This document shows, one piece after another, positions 8,475 to 18,189 of a stretch of DNA of 43,957 nucleotides (positions are counted from its first letter, which is position 1; the number at the start of each line of letters is the position of its first letter). The stretch spans positions 1 to 43,957 of the forward strand of contig CAZHAK010000022.1 in the NCBI GenBank assembly GCA_964530625.1, read 5' to 3'. A program made the position numbers and the translations under genes. The notes under the pieces were generated by a model, which worked only from the letters and a program-made list of their open reading frames with translations, made no database searches and was not told the DNA's origin. This DNA comes from JABWCQ01 sp964530625 (GTDB lineage Bacteria; Electryoneota; RPQS01).

Positions 8475-9191
8475 ATGAACTTAGATAAACTTGAACTGTT
8501 GGTACAAGGCAGCTCTAAGAAGCTGTTTGCTACAAATCGGCCCAGTTACGCGATTCTTGAATTCACGGACGAGGCTGGAAACCCGCGTGAGTCCCGAAAG
8601 ACATCGTTCGAAGGAAAAGGCGAGATCAATTGCGGCGTGTCGAGTTTCTTGTTTCAATACCTTGAGAACTATCACGTCCCGACACACTTTGTGGAGCGAC
8701 AGTCGAACACAGACATGGCTGTTCGCCGTGTGGACATGTTCGATATTAAAGCAATCGTGTACAATGTTGCGACGGGCGAGTTCGCGCGCAGATTCAGACT
8801 TGACGATGGGCGTCCTTTGGATTATCCAGTCGTCGAATATTTTCTTAAAGATGCGGCGCTGAACAACCCGATGGTCAATGAGAGCCATGCGGTCGCATTG
8901 GGATACGCGCGGTCAGATGATCTTCGAACCATGCAGCGCATTGCGACAAAGACAAACGCGGTCTTGAAATCTTTGTTTGAGCGCCGCGGCTTGATTTTGG
9001 TTGAGTTTGAATTGGAGTTTGGAGACGCCGGTGACCACCTTTGTATCGGTGACGAATTGACGGCGGATACGTGCCGGGTGTGGGACCGCAAAACGAATCG
9101 TAAGTTGGATCGCGATCGCGCCTTGCAGGATCAAGCAGGTGTAGAAAGGGCGTATCGCGAGCTTCTGGAACGTTTGACCAGCGCGGCATAG
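8475..9191 (+). CDS. purC: SAICAR synthase (phosphoribosylaminoimidazole-succinocarboxamide synthase)
   Basis: A 238-residue enzyme of the short bacterial PurC type, with the N-terminal QGSSKKLFAT phosphate loop, SFEGKGEINCGVSSFLFQYL, the substrate segment FVERQSNTDMAVRRV and the C-terminal DELTADTCRVWD. It joins aspartate to CAIR with ATP to give SAICAR, the substrate of PurB encoded just upstream. The N-terminus MNLDKLELLVQGSSKKL fits homologues, so ATG 8475 is used. The neighbouring purB and the nearby purS and purQ support co-expression of purine genes. No anomalies. Confidence 0.96.
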   Translation: MNLDKLELLVQGSSKKLFATNRPSYAILEFTDEAGNPRESRKTSFEGKGEINCGVSSFLFQYLENYHVPTHFVERQSNTDMAVRRVDMFDIKAIVYNVATGEFARRFRLDDGRPLDYPVVEYFLKDAALNNPMVNESHAVALGYARSDDLRTMQRIATKTNAVLKSLFERRGLILVEFELEFGDAGDHLCIGDELTADTCRVWDRKTNRKLDRDRALQDQAGVERAYRELLERLTSAA

Positions 9192-9200
9192 CGAGAGATA

Positions 9201-9839
9201 ATGCATTTTGCGCGTGAAGCATGGCCACTAGTCTTGCCGCCATTATTGTTTGGCATCGCAAGTTTCATTATGGGTATGCGTCTTTCGATGGCGTGGTTGT
9301 CGTTTGGCGGAGTGTTTCTTGTATTGTTGGCTGTCGCAATTCTGTTGTTCTTTCGTGATCCGCATCGGACACCGCCGACAGACGACATGCAAATCGTATC
9401 GCCTGCGGACGGAGTTATTGTGGAAACAAGAACTTTTGAGACTGGGGAGAAGTTCGTCGCCGTGTTTTTGTCGGTGTGGGACGTGCATGTCAACCGATCG
9501 CCTTATGCGGGTATCGTAACAAGTGTGGTAAGTAAGCCGGGCACGTACTTGCACGCGAATTCACCTGAAGGCGCGAAGGGCAATGCAAGAATAGACGTTG
9601 AACTTGAAAGTGAGCGCGGTACGATTAAGTTCAGCCAATTATCCGGACTTGTCGCACGCAAAATATCGTGCAGAGTATCACCGGGTGATAGCCTAAGGAC
9701 AGGTGAACGATACGGGTTGATTTACTTCGGTTCACGGATGGAAATCGTGATGCCGAAGGATGTACAGATTTCTGTGGAGCCGGGTGATCGTGCCGTGGCG
9801 GGTGAGACGATTATCGCGGTGTTTGGCGTGAAACAATAA
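9201..9839 (+). CDS. psd: Phosphatidylserine decarboxylase proenzyme (short type)
   Basis: A 212-residue membrane-associated proenzyme of the short class. Two N-terminal hydrophobic stretches (about 9-25 and 30-50) are followed by FFRDPHR, VSPADGVI and SVWDVHVNRSPYAG. The self-cleavage site is the Gly177-Ser178 pair in YFGSRMEIVMP; cleavage there converts Ser178 to the pyruvoyl cofactor. It makes phosphatidylethanolamine from phosphatidylserine at the inner membrane. pssA, which supplies phosphatidylserine, follows 13 bp later, the standard order. ATG 9201 begins right before the first hydrophobic segment. Confidence 0.95.
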   Translation: MHFAREAWPLVLPPLLFGIASFIMGMRLSMAWLSFGGVFLVLLAVAILLFFRDPHRTPPTDDMQIVSPADGVIVETRTFETGEKFVAVFLSVWDVHVNRSPYAGIVTSVVSKPGTYLHANSPEGAKGNARIDVELESERGTIKFSQLSGLVARKISCRVSPGDSLRTGERYGLIYFGSRMEIVMPKDVQISVEPGDRAVAGETIIAVFGVKQ

Positions 9840-9852
9840 CGAGGGACTCAAT

Positions 9853-10593
9853 TTGCGACATCTCGCAAACATTTTGACAGGACTAAATCTCGCCTTTGGC
9901 TTTTCAGCCATGATGCTCGCCATGGATGGGCATGTTCAAATTGCCGCATGGTTAATCATTCTGGCTGTGGTCATGGACGCTTTTGACGGCAAAGCAGCGC
10001 GCTTTTTTGGGGCGTCGTCACCCATGGGAATGCAATTCGATTCTCTGGCGGACGTGGTTTCGATGGGTGTTGCTCCTTCGATACTGGCCTATGCGGCGGC
10101 ATTTCGCGAGGACTCGATTTTAGGAATGGTCGTGTGTACCATTCCAGTCATTGCTGCGGCCTATCGCTTAGCTCGATTCAACGTTAAGAGTGCGAGCCGG
10201 ATGAGCACTTACGAAGGGTTAACATCCCCGCTTCATGCCAGCTTGATTTCAACGTTTATTCTGATGAATTTCGCACTTTGGGGCGAAATCGCGGCGACGG
10301 AAGTCTTTGCGGGCATCTTGATCGCGAGCGCGTTGTTAATGGTCAGCAAGCTGCCGTTGGCTGGTTTGCCGCGCTTCACGCTACGCGAACAAGGCAGGAA
10401 CTTGCGTAAGGTGTTTGTACTCGCGGCGGCAATCGGCATCGGCGCGTTAAATCCACCTCTGTTCGCCTTTCCCATCATGCTCGTGCTGTGCATTATGTCT
10501 ATTGTCGCGGGTCAGTTTCAGTCACGCAAACAGCATCGTGATATTGACGACGAATTAGTAGAACCACTCCCAACAGGCTGGAAGAAACTGTGA
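9853..10593 (+). CDS. pssA: CDP-diacylglycerol-serine O-phosphatidyltransferase
   Basis: A 246-residue multi-spanning enzyme of the CDP-alcohol phosphatidyltransferase family. The catalytic motif is seen as DG-x2-AR-x8-G-x3-D-x3-D in DGKAARFFGASSP and GMQFDSLAD (residues about 40-65). It makes phosphatidylserine from CDP-diacylglycerol and serine for the psd product. The start is TTG 9853 with GAGGG 7 nt upstream, and the N-terminus MRHLANILTGLNLAFGF matches the family. The end overlaps purS by 4 bp (GTGA), tying phospholipid and purine genes in one transcript. Length is normal for the Bacillus-type enzyme with a C-terminal extension. Confidence 0.95.
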   Translation: MRHLANILTGLNLAFGFSAMMLAMDGHVQIAAWLIILAVVMDAFDGKAARFFGASSPMGMQFDSLADVVSMGVAPSILAYAAAFREDSILGMVVCTIPVIAAAYRLARFNVKSASRMSTYEGLTSPLHASLISTFILMNFALWGEIAATEVFAGILIASALLMVSKLPLAGLPRFTLREQGRNLRKVFVLAAAIGIGALNPPLFAFPIMLVLCIMSIVAGQFQSRKQHRDIDDELVEPLPTGWKKL

Positions 10594-10829
10594 AGGCAAA
10601 GGTCATCGTAAAATTGAAGGACAGCGTGCTGGATCCGCAGGGGCAAGCAATCCACCAACTATTAGAACAGCGTGGATACTCACAAGTTGCTGGCGTGCGA
10701 GTAGCGAAGCTTGTCGAGTTTGAGCTTGTGGGAGTTAGCCCAGCGGCGGGTGAGAAGATGCTAGCCGAGATAGCTGACACGCTTCTTGCGAATCCAGTCA
10801 TCGAATCTTACCAGATTGAGACAAATTGA
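10590..10829 (+). CDS. purS: FGAM synthase subunit PurS
   Basis: A 79-residue protein with the PurS pattern: KAKVIVKLKDSVLDPQGQAI at the start, a V-R-V-A-K-L-V-E-F-E-L strand in the middle and IADTLLANPVIESYQIE at the end. It is the small bridging subunit of the three-part formylglycinamide ribonucleotide amidotransferase PurSQL. The start is GTG 10590, overlapping the pssA stop; the end overlaps purQ by 4 bp. The large subunit gene purL is not in the window although it often follows purQ. Confidence 0.95.
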   Translation: MKAKVIVKLKDSVLDPQGQAIHQLLEQRGYSQVAGVRVAKLVEFELVGVSPAAGEKMLAEIADTLLANPVIESYQIETN

Positions 10830-11542
10830 GCATTGTTGTCGTCTCTTTTCCGGGTTCCAATTGCGACCGCGACAGCATTCACGCGATGCGGAATGTTGTA
10901 GGGGCGCCGACACGCCAGATTTTTCATAAAGAGACAGACCTTGGAGAATGCTCTGGAGTCTTGATTCCGGGTGGATTCTCTTACGGAGACTATTTGCGGG
11001 CTGGTGCGTTGGCGAAGATCTCGCCCATCATGCCATCGATTCGCCGCTTTGCCGATGCGGGCGGACCGGTGCTTGGAGTTTGCAATGGATTTCAGATTTT
11101 ATGCGAAGCAGGATTATTGCCGGGAGCATTAATGCTCAATCGCAATCTAAGATTTATCTCGCGGCCCGTTGAACTACGTGTAGAAAACAGTGACACGATA
11201 TTCACCCGTCATCTGTGGCAAGATCAGATTATTCGAATGCCGATTGCTCATGCCGAGGGAAACTTTACTGCCGACACGGATACGCTTGAACAACTTGCGA
11301 CCAATCAACAAATCGTTTTTAGGTATACAGGGCCGATTCGAGGCGATTCACCAGATGGAAATCCCAATGGCAGTGCCATGTCTATTGCCGGAATCGTCAA
11401 TGATGCTGGCAATGTGTTAGGTATGATGCCGCACCCCGAGCGAGCCATCGAGTCAATTCTTGGATCAAGCGACGGATTGCCGATTTTACAGGGCTTTGCG
11501 GAAGCAGCTATGGAACGAGCCTCCATTGAGTATTCGTTTTAA
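10826..11542 (+). CDS. purQ: FGAM synthase glutaminase subunit PurQ
   Basis: A 238-residue class I glutamine amidotransferase with the nucleophile Cys86 in LGVCNGFQIL, the oxyanion segment GGFSYGDYLRAGA and the His/Glu pair in MMPHPERAIES. It releases ammonia from glutamine for PurL, in complex with PurS. The start is TTG 10826, overlapping the purS stop as TTGA; the first residues SIVVVSFPGSNCD fit the family. Slightly longer than Bacillus PurQ (227). Confidence 0.96.
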   Translation: MSIVVVSFPGSNCDRDSIHAMRNVVGAPTRQIFHKETDLGECSGVLIPGGFSYGDYLRAGALAKISPIMPSIRRFADAGGPVLGVCNGFQILCEAGLLPGALMLNRNLRFISRPVELRVENSDTIFTRHLWQDQIIRMPIAHAEGNFTADTDTLEQLATNQQIVFRYTGPIRGDSPDGNPNGSAMSIAGIVNDAGNVLGMMPHPERAIESILGSSDGLPILQGFAEAAMERASIEYSF

Positions 11543-11548
11543 CCGATC

Positions 11549-11806
11549 ATGAGCCTTGGCGCAAGCGAGATATTCTTAGTTTTATTGGTAGTGCTGCTGT
11601 TATTTGGCGGCAAACGACTGCCGGATGTTGCCCGACAATTGGGTCGTGGAATCTCTGATCTGCGTAGATCTTATCTAGACATCAAACGCGAAGTCACCAA
11701 CCCGTTTACTCAAACTCCAACGTCACCCCGAGATTCTGAGAGCCTGAATGCTCCTCCCAATACCCAGCCCAGAAGAGATACAGAAGAGCCCCCGCAGTCT
11801 TCCTGA
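11549..11806 (+). CDS. tatA: Sec-independent translocase subunit TatA (TatA/B family)
   Basis: An 85-residue protein with a short N-terminal membrane helix (about residues 6-20, EIFLVLLVVLLLFGGKRLPD including the FG hinge). An amphipathic helix follows (VARQLGRGISDLRRSYLDI), then a polar proline-rich tail. These are the TatA/TatB features for export of folded twin-arginine proteins. TatB and TatA cannot be separated with confidence at this length; TatA-like FGGKRLP favours TatA. tatC is not in the window. The 3' end overlaps gatA by 59 bp in another frame. Confidence 0.85.
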   Translation: MSLGASEIFLVLLVVLLLFGGKRLPDVARQLGRGISDLRRSYLDIKREVTNPFTQTPTSPRDSESLNAPPNTQPRRDTEEPPQSS

Positions 11807-13172
11807 AGTCGTCAGCCAGTCCTTAGCCAACGCCCGTGAGCTAGATTCTCTGGGCGCTTTCGTGTCGTTGCTTGAGGAGCGCGCGTTGAAGCAGGCGAGC
11901 AAGGCTGTTGCAAAGTTAGAGCGAGGTGATGGGCTGCCTCTTTTTGGGTACATGCTCGCCGTTAAAGACAATATTGCGATTCAAGACGAAGTTTTGACGT
12001 GCGGTTCAAAGATTCTTGGATCGTATCCGGCAACGTTTTCGGCAACCGCCATCGAAAGATTAGAGGCGGCGGGCGCCGTCATTATTGGAAAAACGAACTT
12101 GGATGAATTCGCGATGGGTTCATCGACGGAGAACTCAGCGCTCGGCCCGACGCTGAATCCGCACAATCCCGAGCGTGTACCGGGTGGTTCATCCGGCGGT
12201 AGCGCGGTTGCTGTTGCTGCAGGAATTTGCCACGCCGCTTTGGGCAGTGAAACTGGCGGAAGTGTCCGGCAACCAGCAGCTTTCTGCGGAATCTGCGGAT
12301 TGAAACCGACATATGGCCGGGTTTCGCGCTACGGTTTGGTTGCCTTCGGATCTTCTTTGGATCAGATTTCTCCGTTTGCAAGGACATGCGATGAACTTTA
12401 TGATGTGATAAAGATTATCTCTGGTGCCGATCAGCGAGACGCAACGTCATCGGCCAAGCCCGTACCAAAGCGCAAGAAGTTAGCGAAACTTGAGCGCCCG
12501 TTGCGAATCGGCTTAGTGATGGATTTTCTGGAACACGAAGCGCTTTTACCGAGCGTGGCAAAAGCTGCTAACGATGCTATCGCCGCATTAAAGAGTGCTG
12601 GACATCAGTTGAAAGAAGTAAAACTACAGGATGTCAGTTTCTCAATTCCGGTGTATTACATTGTTGCAACGGCGGAGGCCAGTTCAAATCTTGCTCGTTT
12701 TGATGGAGTGCGCTATGGTTACCGCAACGCGGAAGCTAACGATTTAGCCTCAGTCTATGATATGACGCGCGGCAGCGGATTTGGCGCCGAAGTTCGTCGC
12801 CGTATTATGATGGGAACGTTTGTATTGTCGTCAGGTTACTATGATGCGTACTATATGACCGCACTTAAAGTGAGGCGAAAGATTGCAGACGAAATCATGG
12901 CCGCACTAGCGGACGTGGACGTTCTTTTAACTCCGACCACCCCAAGTACGGCCTTCAAGATCGGGGAGAAGATAAACGATCCTGTTTCGATGTATTTATC
13001 GGATATCTTCACCGTACCTGCTAGTCTCGCTGGTATTCCCGCGCTTTCTGTGCCGTGGAGCGTAGATGAAGACGGATTGCCGATCGGCATGCAGTTCATG
13101 TCGACGCATTTTTCTGAGGAGCTTTTGCTTAGCGCGGGGACGGTTTTGGAAGACTTGAGGCCGTTACGTTGA
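11748..13172 (+). CDS. gatA: Asp-tRNA(Asn)/Glu-tRNA(Gln) amidotransferase subunit A
   Basis: A 474-residue amidase-signature enzyme. The Ser-cisSer-Lys triad is visible as Lys73 (AVKDNIA), Ser148 (PGGSSGGSA) and Ser172 (TGGSVRQPA), with the same spacing as characterised GatA. It releases ammonia from glutamine to convert mischarged Glu-tRNA(Gln) or Asp-tRNA(Asn). The start ATG 11748 lies inside tatA. No later start exists before the conserved region, and Lys73 is near the usual position, so the overlap looks real. gatB follows with a TGATG overlap; gatC is absent here and must lie elsewhere or be too divergent to see. Confidence 0.95.
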   Translation: MLLPIPSPEEIQKSPRSLPEVVSQSLANARELDSLGAFVSLLEERALKQASKAVAKLERGDGLPLFGYMLAVKDNIAIQDEVLTCGSKILGSYPATFSATAIERLEAAGAVIIGKTNLDEFAMGSSTENSALGPTLNPHNPERVPGGSSGGSAVAVAAGICHAALGSETGGSVRQPAAFCGICGLKPTYGRVSRYGLVAFGSSLDQISPFARTCDELYDVIKIISGADQRDATSSAKPVPKRKKLAKLERPLRIGLVMDFLEHEALLPSVAKAANDAIAALKSAGHQLKEVKLQDVSFSIPVYYIVATAEASSNLARFDGVRYGYRNAEANDLASVYDMTRGSGFGAEVRRRIMMGTFVLSSGYYDAYYMTALKVRRKIADEIMAALADVDVLLTPTTPSTAFKIGEKINDPVSMYLSDIFTVPASLAGIPALSVPWSVDEDGLPIGMQFMSTHFSEELLLSAGTVLEDLRPLR

Positions 13173-14608
13173 TGGGCGAGTACGAGCTGGTTGCCGGCCT
13201 CGAGATTCACGCGCAGCTTCAAACCAGAACAAAGGCTTTCTGCCGTTGCGAGAGTCTTTACGGAGCGAAACCAAACACACTTGTCTGTCCTGTGTGTTTG
13301 GGAACCCCCGGCGCGCTGCCTGTTCTGAATCGTGAAGTTGTTGCGCAGGCTGCGCGGTTGGCGATTGCTCTTGGTGCGCAGATTAACTTGCATTCGCGGT
13401 TTGACCGAAAACATTATTTTTATCCGGATTTGCCGAAGGGTTATCAGATTTCGCAGTTTGATAGGCCGTTTTCCACCGGGGGTGAGGTTCAAATTGTCGT
13501 GAATGGCATTGACAAGACAATTCGTGTCACCCGCGCACATATTGAAGAAGATGCCGGGAAATCCATGCATTTGGCCGACGGCTCTACTGTGGTTGACTTA
13601 AATCGCTGCGGAATTCCACTGGTTGAAATTGTGTCGGAACCGGATTTTCGTTCAGCCGAAGAAGCCGGAGCATACTTAACCGCCGTGCGTGAACTTTTGC
13701 GTTTTGTAGGTGTCTGTGATGGCAATATGGCCGAGGGATCGCTTCGCTGTGATGCAAACGTTTCAGTTCGCAAACGTGGAGAGACCGACCTACGTGAACG
13801 CTGCGAGATGAAGAATCTAAATTCTATTCGCGGAGTTGAGCGCGCCATTGCTTCGGAAGCCAAGCGACAGATTGACATCTACGAGCAAGGCGGCGCAATT
13901 GTTCGTCAGACGCTGCATTGGGATGAGGAGGATGAGATACTTATCCCGGTGCGATTGAAGGAAGGCTCGGACGATTATCGGTATTTCCCTGAGCCAGACT
14001 TGCCAGAGCTGAAACTCAATCAGCCTTTCGTTGACGACATTCGCTCTCACATGCCTGCGCTCCCAAACGTTCGCCGAGCAAAGTATCGTGATCAGTACAA
14101 ACTGCATGATGAGGCCGTATATTTACTAGCTTCGGATCGCGGACTAAGCGATTACTATGAATCTTTGATAGCTGATAAACGATCACCTGCGGCGGTTGCT
14201 GCCTGGATTCAGGGGGACGTGCAGCGCCTCCTAAAAGAGAATGAGTGGAATTTAAGTCAGTTTCCGGTTGACGCGGAACGGTTGGGCGAGGTTATTGATG
14301 CCGTGGAGTCGCGACAAATCAATCGAGCGACCGGTCGTGACTTATTGAAAATGATGTTGACAGACAATAGATCTGTTGCAGAACTGATAAAGGCGACGGG
14401 CGCGGGACAAATCGGTGACAGTGAAGAGATCCGGACGATCATAGCCGATATTCTTAAACAGCATCCTGATGCATTGAATAAGTATCGAGCAGGTAAGACG
14501 AAGATGGTTGGTTTCTTTATGGGGCAAGTCATGCAAATGACAAAGGGGCAAGCGGATCCACAATTGGCGAAGGACCTGTTGATGGAACTGCTCGGCGCAA
14601 CGGAATAG
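13172..14608 (+). CDS. gatB: Asp-tRNA(Asn)/Glu-tRNA(Gln) amidotransferase subunit B
   Basis: A 478-residue protein starting MGEYELVAGLEIHAQLQTRT, the typical GatB opening. It has the zinc-site cysteines CRCE and CPVCLGTPG, the kinase-like cradle motif KHYFYPDLPKGYQISQFD and a C-terminal YqeY-like tail domain. It activates the mischarged aminoacyl group with ATP and accepts ammonia from GatA. ATG 13172 overlaps the gatA stop (TGATG); a TTG three bases earlier adds only one residue. Length is normal (475-480). Confidence 0.97.
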   Translation: MGEYELVAGLEIHAQLQTRTKAFCRCESLYGAKPNTLVCPVCLGTPGALPVLNREVVAQAARLAIALGAQINLHSRFDRKHYFYPDLPKGYQISQFDRPFSTGGEVQIVVNGIDKTIRVTRAHIEEDAGKSMHLADGSTVVDLNRCGIPLVEIVSEPDFRSAEEAGAYLTAVRELLRFVGVCDGNMAEGSLRCDANVSVRKRGETDLRERCEMKNLNSIRGVERAIASEAKRQIDIYEQGGAIVRQTLHWDEEDEILIPVRLKEGSDDYRYFPEPDLPELKLNQPFVDDIRSHMPALPNVRRAKYRDQYKLHDEAVYLLASDRGLSDYYESLIADKRSPAAVAAWIQGDVQRLLKENEWNLSQFPVDAERLGEVIDAVESRQINRATGRDLLKMMLTDNRSVAELIKATGAGQIGDSEEIRTIIADILKQHPDALNKYRAGKTKMVGFFMGQVMQMTKGQADPQLAKDLLMELLGATE

Positions 14609-14616
14609 GAAAACAT

Positions 14617-17600
14617 ATGCAACTAATTTCACTTCAGATATCAGGCTTCAAATCGTTCGCAAACGAGACCAAGATCCAATTTGCTCCGGGAGTGACTGGT
14701 GTCGTCGGTCCAAACGGCTGCGGCAAATCAAACGTCGTTGATTCGCTGCGTTGGGTGCTGGGCGAACAGCGTTCGTCTGTCTTGCGCGGTGAACGGATGG
14801 AAAACGTCATCTTCAACGGAACGGCAAAGCGCAAGCCGATGAATCTTGCTGAAGTGAGGGTGAAATTCGACAATGCGAGCGGCAGAATAAATCTTCCGTA
14901 CAGCGAGATTGAGATCGCACGCAAGCTGCATCGCGACGGCACAAGCGAGTACCTGATAAACAATAATGCTTGTAGACTTCGCGACATTACAGATATGCTG
15001 CAGGACAGCGGCCTTGGCCCGAACGCCTATACGATCCTTGAATTGAAGATGATCGAAGATATTTTGCGTGAAGATGGCGAAGGGCGGAGACAGCTTTTTG
15101 AAGAAGCGTCCGGGATTGCCAAATACAAGTTGCGACGTCGTCAGGCTCTTGCTAAACTCGCTCAAACCGAGGACGATCTGCTTCGCTTGGCTGACATCAT
15201 TTCAGAAGTCGAGCGCCAAGTAGCGTCGTTAAAGCGTCAAGTGAGCCGCGCCAAGCGATATCAGGAACTGAGTTCAGAACTGAAGCGCACGGAGATTGCT
15301 CATTCAGTTTACGAATATGATCGTTTGCAGCGAGAAATTGACCCGATGCGCAAGGCGCTTGCCGATGCATTAGGACACGCAGAGGGCAGTAGCTCGCACT
15401 TACGTCAGTTTGAGGCGAAAGTGGAGCAGTTACGAGTCGAGCAACTTCAAAGTGATCAAAGTCTCTCAAAGCTTCGGCAAGATCTCCAGTCGACTGTTGC
15501 GGCAATATCCACATTGGAAGCGGATAAGGCTGGTGCGGAAGCACGACTGGCTGCTGCGCAAGAGGGGTTAGAACGCTCGCAACGGCAAGTGATATTGGCA
15601 AAGGATAAACTGGGGTCGCTTGAGTCGCGAAAGATCGGCTTGATCAAGGACCAGCACGAGGCAAACGCAGAATTGGAAGCAGCACAGACTACGTTGCGTG
15701 AAGCAGAAGCAAAATTTCAAACGTGTCAAGCAGCGCTAAAACAGCTTGAGACGACATATAAGGAAACAGACGCTAAGCTTGCGGCGCGAAATCGTGAACA
15801 GGCTGGACTTGAAGGTGAGCGCGCTAAGTTGTTTGAAGGAGTGGCGAGGCAGAAGGGGCGGCGTGAATCCGCATTTCAAACTCGTGAGCAGATTGTCGAT
15901 GAGAAATCTGAGCTCGAATCTCGCATCGCTGAAGTCAGATCACATATTGCGCGAGCTGAGTCCCTAGCAGACGGAGCCCGAAAAGTTCATCAAGATCATC
16001 GCGCGAAGGGTGACTTGTTGACGGTGAAACGAGAAGAGATGGCTGCAAGTATCGAAGAAGCCGATCGTCTTTTGCACGCCACGCTGTCGCACATGAATTT
16101 GCTGCACACTTTGGAGCAGCGAGGACCACGAGGCTCAGCGCAGCTTAAGCTTATACGTGATCAGATCCCTGCTCACAAATTGATTGCCGATATTTCAGAA
16201 GTGGAAGAGCGGTTCAGTCGTGCAATTCATACCGCTTTGGGTAACGCTGCTTATCACGTCATTTTAAACTCTGAAGAGGAGCTTCGTACGGCAATTGACA
16301 CCTTGCGAAACGCTGAGGCTGGTAAGTGCGGGTTTAAGCTCCCTACGAACATTAGATCTGTTGTTACACTTCCTGCACCGGAAGGCAGTGTCGGTTGGGC
16401 CTCTCAGTTGGTTGACTCCAGCGCGGATTCGGCAATTCTGTCGTCAATTCTGGAAAACTGCCTTGTAGTGGAGACGTTTGACAATGCGCTAAGTCTGAGG
16501 TCATTCATAGAAGAGCACCGTTGCCGCGTAGTCACGCTAACCGGAGATTGGTTTGACTGGACTGGGTTGTGTTATGTTGGCAGCTTGGATGCGGATATGC
16601 CTAGTGACTTGGGTCTTTCAAAACAAATCGATGGGCTGAAGGAAACAATTGCGCGAGTCAAGTCTGAGCGAGCGGAACTCGGTGAGATGTTTGAAACTTT
16701 GAAAGACGAGCAAACAGCATGGCAGGAAGCGCTTCACGAACTCGCAGCAGATGTGGACCGCAAGTCGCAAGTTGTAAGCAAGATCGAGGCAGAGCAGCTT
16801 CGGATCGAGACTCAGCTCCACACACTCGACCAACGGGACAAGACGGCGATACAACTGATCGAAGAAAGCGAAGATGCCGAACATTCCTTACGAACCGACA
16901 TCAACCGACTTATCACGGCACTCGAAGCCAGCAGACTTTCGATTACGGAGGCGCAGACGGGGATTGAGCGGTTGTCAGAAGAGGTGTGGCAGGCACGACA
17001 AGAAAACGGTGCGGCTCGAGATTTGTTTCATGAGAAAGCCCGTGCGCTGGATTCTGTAAAACACAGATTACAATTGTTGGATGCCGAGGCTGAGCGCTTG
17101 ACGACGACGGAGTCCGAATTGAGTGACGCGATTCGCTCAAATGCTGAGCAGGGCGAAGTGTCTGCCAACACCATTTCTGAATCGGAGAATAAGCTTCGGG
17201 AAGTGGCGGGAAAATTGCGAGACCTCTTTGTGATACGAGACGAGAGATTTCGAATCGTTGATCAAGCGCAGGTCGCGAAGGACGCAGCCTCAGGCGAAGT
17301 TCGAGCAATGGAGGAGCAGCTCAAGCGACTTCGCACCAGTCGCGAAGCTGCTGTAGATGATCAGCGGAAACTCGAGGTTGCAATTGCCAAGATTGAAGGT
17401 GAACTTGAATCCCTCATTTTTACGGCCAGAAATCAGTACGGACTAGAGCTTGGATCAACCGATTCCCCCACATTAGCCGAGTACCGCGACGTCGAGACAG
17501 GAACGGAAAAGATTTTGGAGCTAAGATCTAAGATCGAGAATCTCGGCACCGTGAACTTGCTAGCTGTGGAGGAATTTGACAACGAGACCGCGCGTCTGGA

Positions 17601-18180
17601 CGAAATGCTCGCCAATCGCGCTGACTTGTTAGCGGCAAAGGCGACGCTCGAGGAGACGATTGCCAAGATCAACGAGACAGCGGAAGCAAAATTTTTGCAC
17701 ACGTTTGAAGCCGTGCGTACAAATTTTCAATCTTTGTTTACGGAGTTTTTTCCGGCTGGCGAATCTGATTTGATTTTGAGCGGCAAGGATTTACTCGAAG
17801 CGGACATCACGATGTGGGCAAACCCTTCAGGCAAGAGATTGAAGTCGCTGACGTTGATGTCGGGAGGCGAGAAAACAATGACAGCGATTGCATTGTTGTT
17901 CTCTCTTTATCAAGTGAAGCCGTCGCCTTTCTGTGTATTGGACGAAGTGGATGCGCCGCTTGACGACGCCAACATTGATCGCTTCACGCGCATGATTCAC
18001 CGCCATAGCGATCACACGCAATTTATTATGATCACCCACAACAAGCGGACTATGGAGATTGCCGATAACTTGTATGGAGTGACCATGCAGGAAGAAGGAG
18101 TTTCAAAAACCGTGTCCGTCCGATTGCTTAAGGCGGGTGAACCCGCCGCAAAGGAAGCAATGTCGGAAGCGACCGGATAG
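14617..18180 (+). CDS. smc: Chromosome segregation protein SMC
   Basis: A 1187-residue condensin ATPase. The N-terminal head carries Walker A GPNGCGKSN (residues 31-39). Long coiled-coil arms (about 170-490 and 660-1030) flank a hinge domain (about 495-655, including SAQLKLIRDQIPAHKLI). The C-terminal head has the signature LMSGGEKTM and Walker B FCVLDEVDAPLDDAN with Asp1109. Length and layout are canonical. It organises and segregates the chromosome with ScpA and ScpB, whose genes are not here. It starts 8 bp after gatB. The reading frame is intact. Confidence 0.97.
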   Translation: MQLISLQISGFKSFANETKIQFAPGVTGVVGPNGCGKSNVVDSLRWVLGEQRSSVLRGERMENVIFNGTAKRKPMNLAEVRVKFDNASGRINLPYSEIEIARKLHRDGTSEYLINNNACRLRDITDMLQDSGLGPNAYTILELKMIEDILREDGEGRRQLFEEASGIAKYKLRRRQALAKLAQTEDDLLRLADIISEVERQVASLKRQVSRAKRYQELSSELKRTEIAHSVYEYDRLQREIDPMRKALADALGHAEGSSSHLRQFEAKVEQLRVEQLQSDQSLSKLRQDLQSTVAAISTLEADKAGAEARLAAAQEGLERSQRQVILAKDKLGSLESRKIGLIKDQHEANAELEAAQTTLREAEAKFQTCQAALKQLETTYKETDAKLAARNREQAGLEGERAKLFEGVARQKGRRESAFQTREQIVDEKSELESRIAEVRSHIARAESLADGARKVHQDHRAKGDLLTVKREEMAASIEEADRLLHATLSHMNLLHTLEQRGPRGSAQLKLIRDQIPAHKLIADISEVEERFSRAIHTALGNAAYHVILNSEEELRTAIDTLRNAEAGKCGFKLPTNIRSVVTLPAPEGSVGWASQLVDSSADSAILSSILENCLVVETFDNALSLRSFIEEHRCRVVTLTGDWFDWTGLCYVGSLDADMPSDLGLSKQIDGLKETIARVKSERAELGEMFETLKDEQTAWQEALHELAADVDRKSQVVSKIEAEQLRIETQLHTLDQRDKTAIQLIEESEDAEHSLRTDINRLITALEASRLSITEAQTGIERLSEEVWQARQENGAARDLFHEKARALDSVKHRLQLLDAEAERLTTTESELSDAIRSNAEQGEVSANTISESENKLREVAGKLRDLFVIRDERFRIVDQAQVAKDAASGEVRAMEEQLKRLRTSREAAVDDQRKLEVAIAKIEGELESLIFTARNQYGLELGSTDSPTLAEYRDVETGTEKILELRSKIENLGTVNLLAVEEFDNETARLDEMLANRADLLAAKATLEETIAKINETAEAKFLHTFEAVRTNFQSLFTEFFPAGESDLILSGKDLLEADITMWANPSGKRLKSLTLMSGGEKTMTAIALLFSLYQVKPSPFCVLDEVDAPLDDANIDRFTRMIHRHSDHTQFIMITHNKRTMEIADNLYGVTMQEEGVSKTVSVRLLKAGEPAAKEAMSEATG

Positions 18181-18189
18181 GGGTAGAGT

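Noticed and set aside
12851..13570. Long open frame on the minus strand across gatA/gatB (239 codons)
   Set aside because: It is antisense to two conserved enzymes and shows no domain; codon pattern is that of a shadow.
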